Below are positions 56,252 to 64,000 of a stretch of DNA of 64,000 bases, piece by piece; the first letter of the stretch is position 1; every line of letters begins with the position of its first letter. Below the pieces are notes generated by a model. It saw only the letters and a list, made by a program, of their open reading frames with translations, ran no database searches and was not told the origin of the DNA. The stretch covers positions 114,513 to 178,512 of the forward strand of contig WTXI01000067.1 of NCBI GenBank assembly GCA_022376515.1. The letters run 5' to 3'. This stretch comes from Lactifluus volemus. Its lineage: Eukaryota; Basidiomycota; Agaricomycetes; Russulales; Russulaceae. The position numbers were made by a program, and so were the translations under genes.

Positions 56252-57207
56252 ATGTCTTCCATCTCCAATCACACGATGTTTGAGTTGGGCCAACAAGTTC
56301 CGCGGCACCCCGAGCTAGATGTCCCGAAACCCTCGGAAGAAAATTGGGATATGAAGAAGATCACCTCCTCTCCGTCTGGTATCAGTTTGCGAATACAGAA
56401 TCATCATGCAAAATAACAACGGGTGCGTTCTCGCTCTTATGATACTCTCATCTGCGGATACATATGACGAGATAGGCCGTGCTCGTTCATTACGATGTGC
56501 AATATCCCTATCCTCCATAGTACCTCCACCAAGACCGCGAATCCGTCTCGTTTGAGATACTATCGAAACTTGTCCTAGGCTATATCGAGACGGCCGTATC
56601 GAAAAAAAGCAACCAGGATATGTCTAATAAGCTCCGTATGATGTCCTCCACTAGTGAGTCTGTGTAGAGCCAATTTGATTCGCTTTCTCACCCGTGCTTG
56701 TGCTCGCAGTAGAAATGTCGTTCAACCCCATCTTCACCTCCATAGCCTTTGACCAGAATGTTGGGGAGGTCTCACTCTTTGCAAGTCTGGGAATTCCCTT
56801 GGTGCATGGCCTGCTCGTGGATCCCGCGAATCATGAAGAATATGCCGCTGTCTCACATGTGGAGAGCTACCAGTCGGTACAGGATCTGATAAACGACGTG
56901 GAAGAACTCGCACACCGGTTCAGCGTGGGCGCTGATGCAGATCATGTTGGGACTATAAAACAGGCGCACGAAATGTAAGAGAACTTTGGGAACGGTCAGT
57001 ACCTCCCTGCGCTCCCCGGACATTTGCTGATGCGACGCTCCAGCTGTCGCAATCAAGAGGTTTCTGGACCACTCACACTCACAGCTTACGTCCTACGGCC
57101 GGAGCCGTCTTCTTTCGTGCTGCCGCCGAATTCCCCTACTTCGAAACTCATGTCGTCTCCGTCCTTCCAACATATTTTTCCCGCCACGGCGAGAACCACC
57201 TACCTGA
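56252..57207 (+). pseudogene. MINDY deubiquitinase (DUF544) relic
   Basis: An N-terminal piece (SSISNHTMFELGQQV, EENWDMKKITSSPSG) leads to the catalytic segment IIMQNNNG, then after an intron PCSFITMCNIPILHS. The NNGPCSF context holds the nucleophile Cys. Then EILSKLVLGYIETAV, and after another intron EMSFNPIFTSIAFDQNVGEV and LFASLGIPLVHGLLVDPAN, typical of the MINDY fold. A weak C-terminal piece AIKRFLDHSHSQLTSYG lies near 57050. Frames shift just before IIMQ, between ILHS and EILSKL, and after the 56978 stop, with much of the C-terminus unrecognisable. Intact members trim Lys48-linked polyubiquitin; this copy should be inactive. Confidence 0.7.
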
Positions 57208-58110
57208 TAACCGCTGCCTGTGAGGCTGTGACCATTCTACTTGCTACCCTCTTCGGTACCAAGGAGGCATAGCACTCATCAATTTCCTCGAAGCGACCAA
57301 GGTTTTCTTCTACCCAAGAAACGACCCTTTCCGCCCAGGATAATCACCCTCGACTCCACTGTCTCATTTAATGCCAAATACGCCTGGTGTTCCAACCCAG
57401 TGTAAACACTTTTCCGAGTCATTCCCTCCTGTAATCATGTACAATCCTATTTAGTAGGGACCACCTCTTGGCTTGAGCCTACTAGTATAACAGAATACGA
57501 ATCATTAAATGCCATGTTGCTATATCACGTTGACGCTGGGGCGCAGAATGGACTGCTTTACTGTAAAGTTGAACATAGGGGCAACCACGGTAAGTGAATA
57601 AAGTCCTCTGAGGTAGCCTGAGATGGAACACATTCTTCCACTTGTATGGGAACTGAATGCGCACAGACAAACACCTGCCAGTGGATGATACTAGAGGTGG
57701 GGGAAGTACTAATTCGTGCGGATTGTCAACAATCGACGAGGGCGCATAGTAAGTAGAAGCGGCTTGCCTACCGTTTTACTCCATGGTATGTTACTGCACC
57801 ACTGCTGGCGGATATCACGATTTTGATAGTCTCTTCTGCCCATTCGTGCAGAGGGTCACCGTATGGCCCGGGGTAGCCTTCGAGTATTTTGGCATCTCCT
57901 GCGGCGTTCTTGCGTCTTCTATCGCTTCTCCAGGGTAAAAAGTACAAGTCCCGTAATGATCATTGTGAATAGGTAGATTATAACAGAGCGTAAATAAACA
58001 TAGGAGCTGAAATCCCAACAAGCCATATCCTTTACATACAAGAAACGCGGCTCCGATCCATCAGAAATTCAGGAATAGAGAGGTGAGGTCATGATGGCGG
58101 ATTCTGGACG
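57208..58110. other. Intergenic region
   Basis: No gene, repeat or strong motif is recognisable. Confidence 0.35.
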
Positions 58111-60154
58111 TCAAAGACTACTAGGTGGGGATGAATCTGGGGGATGAGAGCTGGTACGGGTGGGGATTAATGAAGATAAGAGGGTGATAGCAGTCGCTTG
58201 GGAGCGATGGTGTGGGTTATTGCACAATGGATATGACGAGACCTTGAACTTGTCGAATGACGGTGCCGGAGAGTGATCAGTGTCTTGATGCAGCTCGATG
58301 TAAAGACTGCGAAGGATGAAGACAAGAAGGTGGGGAATGCTTCCATCCCCGCTCTTGTGTGCCTTCAGGACGGTGTCGTTCCACAAGGAACAGAAGTCGC
58401 ACTGCAGTTCAGGAAGGGTATTGTGTATGTCAAATGTCGAAGGTGGTCGTAGGATGCACGCTGCCGCATCGCTAGCGATACCCTGATTGATCCCGGAAGA
58501 GGTCTTCGAGATCTGGCGGGCCATGTGGATCCAGTTCGCGAGCAACACATTATCGTTTCCATGTGCGAGATACCTTTGAATATCATCTTCCGATTTCCCA
58601 ATTGGTCCGCGGCGAGTTCGGCCCAACTCTTGTCCCTTTCCTCCACCTCGCAATGATGTCGGAGACAAAGGTTTGTGCACACAAACCAATTTCCTCGCCA
58701 GGTCTACTCGAGCCTCTCAGAATGCGCCCCACTTCAACGGTTCGCAGAAAGCTGTAACCCGCGGCTTCGGAAAACAGGTCCCGTAAAGCTGCATCTTGAG
58801 TTTCATCGGCAATCCTAACGCACATTATGAATCGTAGTACTTTGTCCGAGTTCGTGACCGAATTGGATGTCAGAGTACGGTTCAAGAATGCCACCAAAGC
58901 TGACGAAAACTTCCTGGAGCCCAATGTCGCAAGTCTACGTAGGGGGTCCCGGACGGTTTGGGTCGAGTTATAAAAGCTATAAATGCACTCGAAAAACCGA
59001 TCCAGTTGATCATTTGAGGCGAAAGTATGGGCGTTGAATGTCCATTTCAGGACGCGGTCATCGATCTCCGCCGAAGACTTTCGAACAATCTCTTCTGCTA
59101 CCTTCTCCAATCCTCGTGTGCATCGTTTGAAATACTGGTCGCTCAAGCCAAATAAGTGCTTCGACGCTCTAGAGCTGAACCAAGAAAGCCAGCCGAGAAT
59201 TAAGAACGCTGGTCCTAATATGCCAGCATGAACCCGAAATGCCAGTGAGGAAAGTGGAGCATAGTATGGGCTGTCGAGCCGCAAAATTGGCATAAATGTG
59301 ATGAGTGTGTATGTCGCCACGGATACCCCAACTGCCCACGCTACAGCGTAGAAGACGGTGTGGTTGACATTGAAGAGATATATGAGAAGGCCGGCAAAGA
59401 AGAGGAAGAGAGAGAGGTGGATCAGGGCGGGTAATGTTTCAACCACACGGGAAAAGCCCAACTTCTCAACACCGTGGGCAAAGAACGCACGAATCCGGGC
59501 TCCATCGTGTGGGCTGGACAGTTCTCTGTGAGTGATCCGGAGGTATCGGCGGGCCCATTGCTGTACCAACGTCGCCAACATAGCGCAGGTAAGACTGATA
59601 ACTAGGCTCAAAAACCAGAGCGAATTCACCCAGATCACGTATGTCGGCGGAGAGAATGGTGGCGGTACAGCGGGGGTGGCAGGAACTGATGGCGGAGATC
59701 CATTGGAATCGGTGAGAAACTGAAGCTGATAGATGTTCTGGAGATAGAATGCGGAGATGTCCTGGGAGTTTGGCTTGAGGTCGAGGACTGTCACTGCGAC
59801 GAAGAATGCAACGACAACAGAAAATAAACCGGACTATAGTTTTGATCGGTGCTTGAGTTAAATGGAGGTTAGAGAAGCCGAAGACTCACGAAGATGAGAA
59901 CACCATCAGCTTTTTTTTGCCAGCGTGCGGCCATCTTATCATCTTCTTCCTCTGCCATTCTTAGATACATGTTGAAGAGAGGAGCTGAGCTATCAGCATA
60001 TTCAGATTTCCCTCCGCTGTGTAGGGAGTGAACGGGGAGACCTAGTTTATGGGTTGGTGAGTTGACGAGGGCAAGGTTAGGGGATGGGCAACATACCTGA
60101 CAGTGCGTGGCTCTCTCCCTGCGGGATATTGAGGATATGATCACCGGGTTGCAT
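58111..60154 (-). pseudogene. DUF6535-type gene, two frame changes near the middle
   Basis: Minus strand. Exon 1 is 60154-60097 (MQPGDHILNIPQGESHALS), exon 2 60041-59890 (EYADSSAPLFNMYLRMAEEE, AARWQKKADGVLIF) and exon 3 starts at 59833 (SGLFSVVVAFFVAVTVLDLK). Membrane segments include YVIWVNSLWFLSLVISLTCA, LIHLSLFLFFAGLLIYLFNV and WAVGVSVATYTLITFMPIL. The long frame reads to QTFVSDIIA near 58655. The expected continuation (EVEERDKSWAELAADQLG) is in a second frame and the rest (SEDDIQRYLAHGNDNVLLAN to PSFDKFKVSSYPLCN) in a third, ending at 58111. The two lesions are only about 60 bases apart. It is the paralogue of 53838-55758. Sequence error or unusual splicing could also explain this. Confidence 0.7.
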
Positions 60155-62230
60155 CAGAAAAGATATTGTGGGTTCAGAGTCGGAATGGTAAGAGAAGGCT
60201 TGTAGATTCGTTGGTTAAGGTGCAAGAGAGGAAGACCCGGTATTTTTTAAAGAGAAATTTGCGGCACACGAGGTGACAACAAGGCGCATTTGTGGGTAAG
60301 GACATGGATACGCAACCACACACGAGGGTGAAATTGTCAGAAGTGAATTGGAGGCAGCCTTTCCACACGTCCACAGTCACGCATTTCCCCCTCTCGCCCG
60401 CCTCAAACCACCTCGCCACAATGCCTTGCTACCCACCTCCCTATTGTGTATATAGCATCAACTCGTATGAATTCCTTCAATCTCTAGTATCGAAGAGTCC
60501 CAGCTTTCCCTTTCTCCTCAAAAGTCAGACGGTCTAATGCTTTTCCGGCCGGCGTGCCAATGGCCCCGGTTTTGGCCCGGCTCAATCAAGGGCCTCGGCT
60601 GGTCTTGCCAAATGCCAGCACCCAGGCCAAGGCCAGAAGAGCCGGCTTGGAGGCTTGGCCTGTACTGGACCCCGGCTTTCGTATGGCAAGAGGAGGTAGA
60701 AGCAGCAGAAGGGAGGGGGGGTGCTAGGCAACGGTGGCAGTGGCATGGAGGACTCAGGAGGGAACGCTGAGTCACCTTGAGCTCTACTCAATGCTATGCA
60801 GCGCAGCGCAACAACGGGTGCGTAGACATGAGGCAACTAATATCACTTTTATGTCTGCCAATTGTAACAGGACACCTATATCTATACGGTAACCGACTTC
60901 CCAATCATAGGTTGCTGCACCTTGCCTATTAGCATTCTTCCATCATGGGAAATCATGGGAAGTCCTTCCAGAGGTCACCGCTTCGCGTTCCCAAACAATG
61001 ATGTCATTAGAATGCTAAATACGGCGAGGTATACTATGAAAACCTTGCAGCACTACGCAATCACCATACTGGCGCACGCAACTCCCGTATGCACCCAGTG
61101 CTGCCTAGGCCCCTAGATACCAGCCCCTTCCCAACACGACCTCGCGACCGGCGACAAAGTTTAATAGACTAAGCGATTCCCCTGTCAAGTATGCTCAAGA
61201 GATCGGCAAACAGCTCGCACACATGAGTCAAATGGCATGCAACGCAGCACCCACTCGACATACATGCATTCAGTCTCGACTGCAGTGGAATCATCGGACT
61301 GCCTGGACGCCTCCGAGACTTCGGTAAGATATGGACCGTCGCGACCACACATCGTTTTCCTATACCGTTGCTCCCCTATTGACTTTGGACTGATACGCTC
61401 GCTACAGTAAAGAGTGATTTCAAGCCCAACTTGGATATGGATAATCTCTACGCAACCCTGTCTTTTCGGTGGCCCACAACAATCCATCGTTTCAGTATTT
61501 TATGTCCTAGAATTTGTGTTTTTGAAACTATGTTACCCTTGTGGGCTACCTGAGCTGGTGTTGCATCGCAGAGCAAGTTGGTGAAAAAAGAGTATACACG
61601 ATGTGAGAGTATTTCTTTATTTTTGAACAAAATAAGCATCGACATCCGTTTAGCCACCTTTATTCCAGCGTACTACAGTGAACCTGTAAGTGCCACGCAC
61701 GAACTTCAGATACTGCTTTGCTTGTGCGGGTGAATATCGGCTGTCAGATGGTCTTCTACCTCCCTTTTTGTCCGATGCGACACCCACTATGGCCGAGACC
61801 GTTATCCGTTGAGTCGCGAAGGATACGGAATGTGGGTCCCGTATGTTGTGTGCTGATTGTCATTTGACTAAGTTATACCTTACAACTTGCAGGATCGACG
61901 TCACTCTAAACCAGAAAGAAAATATAAATTCGTCAGAAGCGCAACGACCATCGATGAGGCCACGGCCGTGTTTCACTATCCCCACGTCCCGAAAACGATT
62001 GTGACGGCATTAGAGACTGACTGTGAGTTCCAACTGACTGTGGATGTTCTTGTCTCGGGTCTTCAACCACTCCAGGAATTGTAATGGTTGTATCCGCGGT
62101 AGGATTTGACATCAAAGACTCGGAGGCTACCTGCGAATCAACGGGTAGGAGGATGGCTGCTGGAAATGAAAGTGAACTGCCTGCTAGCGACTAAGCAAAA
62201 TGGCAGCGGGTGATGGGGAGTCAGACGTCA
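60155..62230. other. Intergenic region with a GC-rich block
   Basis: Bases about 60541-60770 are G/C-rich with recurring GGCC-type words (CCGGCTTGGAGGCTTGGCC). No coding sequence is recognisable; this may be a degenerate repeat. The plus-strand frame 61887-62084 has no known motif. Confidence 0.35.
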
Positions 62231-62460
62231 TGGTGTAACAATACTGCAACGAAAATAGCGAATAGACCGGTCCACGGGTTTTGACTTGAGTGAAGTGATG
62301 GAATGACTTATAAACTTAGGACTCACAAGAATAAGAAGACTGCCGTCAACAACTTTCTGCTTGCGTTTGGTCATCTTCCCGTGTTCTTTCTCTGCTACAG
62401 TATCCGGGAATAGTAGTGGAAGCTTTGAAGGGTGAAGCCGTGTTATCATTGACTTATCAG
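62231..62460 (-). pseudogene. 5' scrap of another DUF6535 gene
   Basis: The minus strand reads EKEHGKMTKRKQKVVDGSLL, then a GTGAGT intron at the same position as in the two DUF6535 genes to the left, then TGLFAIFVAVLL. The match stops after about 15 codons of exon 3 and nothing downstream remains. Confidence 0.65.
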
Positions 62461-63095
62461 CGACCTCAGGCAGTTTAGCCATGTTCTCGAAGGGCTCATC
62501 TCACGTTGGAGGGGCGGGCGCTGCTTCGAGGAGGTAGTGGTTAGGGATGAAGTCGCGTTGTCTGTGCTTATACAGTGTCGGGTAACTGTACAATGCCCGC
62601 TACGCTTCCCACGCCTGTCATCGCTGCCCCCGCTGTCCCTAATCCCTACTCCAACGTCCACATTGGTGAGATTAAGGCCAAGGGAGAAGTTACCTTGCTT
62701 GCAAGGTATTGTGAGGTTTCGGAAGTAAGCGCGCGTCCTTTTTCTCCTTGCACTAATCCTTTTTTGGCTCGCTCCCCACTCTGGCAGTTTGTCCAACGCT
62801 CGGTCGACTCCATATCCTTCCACTGATGCAGAAATGCCACGTGTTGCGTAGAAGCAGCCTATTTGTGGTCGCGTAACCGCACGCATGTCTCCGCTATTTT
62901 TTTTCTTGTCTGGTAATTGTACGCAGTATCACCACTAATTTTTTTCTCAGATAGTTTAGACGTCCACTACAAGTCAATGTTAGGTTCGAAACGATGCCGA
63001 AAAAAAGAAGTGGAGGATAGCAACGGGCGATTCGAGAACCGAGAACGGCTTGACGTTCCCAAAAAGGTCTCCAGGCGTCCGCGTTAACCATTCGC
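62461..63095. other. Intergenic region left of the copper ATPase gene
   Basis: A plus-strand frame at 62575-62826 reads MSGNCTMPATLPTP but includes the 16-base palindromic motif at 62692-62707 and no known domain. I do not call it a gene. Confidence 0.3.
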
Positions 63096-64000
63096 CTACT
63101 GCTGTCGTGGCGGCTTATATCGCCTCAACATAAGAGAACTACAAGTGACAGAGAACGAGCTGATGCGTACTCCAAATGTGAGTGAGGTTTGATTGCTATC
63201 GGAATGAGTCGACTTACGACAAAGCCATGGCAAGTGAAGCCCAGACAGGGTCAAGGCGGATGTGCCTAATGGGGTATAGGAAGCCTGCCGCAATCGGAAT
63301 CGCAGCTATGTTGTACACCAGTGCCCACAACTGATGTACCTTTGAGGTCAGTATATATTTTCATCCATCTCTGGGGTCACTCACAAAGTTAAGCTTGATC
63401 CGCCGAAACACAGTAGCAGATAGATCCACTAGGGTCAGAATACTAACGAGATCCGACGAAACAAGGATGAACGAGGCACTCGAGAGCGCCACATCGCTTC
63501 CCGACCCAATTGCTATGGCCACGTCAGCGGCAGCTAATGCCTATGGAATGGTCAAGTCCGTCAAGAGCGGCCGCTGAATACTTTTAACACTCACCGGTGC
63601 GTCGTTGATGCCATCCCCAACCATGGCGACCACGCAACGGTTGTTCAATCTTATGCCAGATAGCCTTGATCTCTGCTTCTTCGGAGCGTTCTCTTGAAGC
63701 CAACGAACCTTGTCCGCCTAACCATGAACAATATCAGCAGGTAACAAGTGAAGTATTACCCGATGTTTCACCTTTTCGTGAGGTAATACGCCCGCAATCA
63801 CGTTAGATTCAGGAATGCCTACTTGCCTCGCCACGGACTTTGCAGTGGCCACGTCATCACCGGAAATCATCCAAGTTGCCAATTTCTGGGACTGTAGGTG
63901 TGAAACCACAGCTTTGGCGTCAAGTCGGAGGGGATCTGTAATAGCAAACAAGAAGAGGATTTTGAATGGGCTAGCCTCCGATGCTTCTGCCGCATTGTCT
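63096..64000 (-). CDS. Copper-transporting P-type ATPase, C-terminal part (runs off the right edge)
   Basis: Minus-strand exons 64000-63772, 63717-63595, 63540-63385, 63330-63218 and 63159-63096 join in frame. They encode the end of the P domain and the last two membrane helices of a heavy-metal P1B ATPase of the Ccc2/CopA type. Visible motifs: FAITDPLRLDAKAVVSHLQS, TWMISGDDVATAKSVARQVG, VIAGVLPHEK, the hinge motif MVGDGINDAPAL, AIAIGSGSDVALSSASFILV, helix NFLWALVYNIAAIPIAAG, and DPVWASLAMALSSFSVTCSS. The family pumps Cu(I) into the secretory pathway for multicopper oxidases. The first Asp-containing loop reads GDD where GDN is usual, a small oddity. Introns are 47 to 58 bases. The gene ends about 30 residues after the last helix, as is normal. 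The catalytic DKTGT and metal-binding N-terminus would lie outside the window. Confidence 0.9.

Noticed and set aside
60541..60770. GC-rich block as a possible coding exon
   Set aside because: Both strands are open for about 80 codons, but the word repeats and G/C bias explain this and no motif is present.
1..64000. CRISPR arrays, operons, bacterial-type ribosome binding sites, rRNA or tRNA genes
   Set aside because: Spliceosomal introns and TATA/CT-rich promoters show a eukaryotic nuclear genome. The tandem arrays found are coding minisatellites, and I saw no tRNA or rRNA sequence by eye, although a covariance search would be needed to exclude tRNAs.

Overview
The window looks like nuclear DNA of a filamentous basidiomycete. 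Genes carry many short introns of about 50 to 70 bases with GT..AG ends. Promoters have TATA boxes followed by pyrimidine-rich leaders. Several families are typical of Agaricomycetes: DUF6535-type membrane proteins, large F-box proteins, and chromodomain Ty3/gypsy and Ty1/copia retrotransposons. A Rhizoctonia/Ceratobasidiaceae source is my best guess, from protein style only; no marker gene proves it.

Layout. Positions 1-403 hold the 5' end of a minus-strand kinase-like gene. A 21-exon phospholipase D gene lies at 2.0-5.7 kb; its splicing is fully consistent but it has two in-frame stops. A 1.9 kb segment at 6.3-8.2 kb is repeated at 12.6-14.4 kb, and each copy carries a small gene for a His-rich HHSEP-repeat protein. 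Between the copies lie a mitochondrial ribosomal protein uL1 gene split by a gag-like insert (8.7-10.4 kb) and a frameshifted conserved gene (11.1-12.1 kb). Next come an Rtt106-like histone chaperone (14.5-16.2 kb), an F-box gene (16.4-18.1 kb), a degenerate RNase III/dsRBD gene (18.8-19.8 kb) and a dynein intermediate chain relic (19.9-20.9 kb). From 21 to 26 kb almost nothing is recognisable. A low-complexity hypothetical gene follows at 26.0-26.9 kb.

From 28 to 38 kb there is a dispersed 1.4 kb repeat in two copies, an intact DUF6535 gene (30.5-32.9 kb) and an inverted relic of its 3' end (36.1-36.5 kb). A minus-strand copia element (38.9-43.0 kb) abuts a complete but mutated gypsy chromodomain element (43.0-51.5 kb) with 936 and 934 bp LTRs. 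The right flank holds two frameshifted DUF6535 genes (53.8-55.8 and 58.1-60.2 kb), a MINDY deubiquitinase relic (56.3-57.2 kb), a third DUF6535 scrap (62.2-62.5 kb) and the 3' end of a copper P-type ATPase gene running off the right edge (63.1-64.0 kb).

The genes do not form a pathway. The striking overall feature is a high density of broken copies of genes that are normally conserved housekeeping genes (uL1m, dynein intermediate chain, MINDY, phospholipase D), mixed with intact genes and transposons. The most interesting single items are the duplicated HHSEP gene, the self-priming signature and bZIP-site array in the gypsy LTR, the extra zinc-knuckle ORF of that element, and the interrupted uL1m gene.
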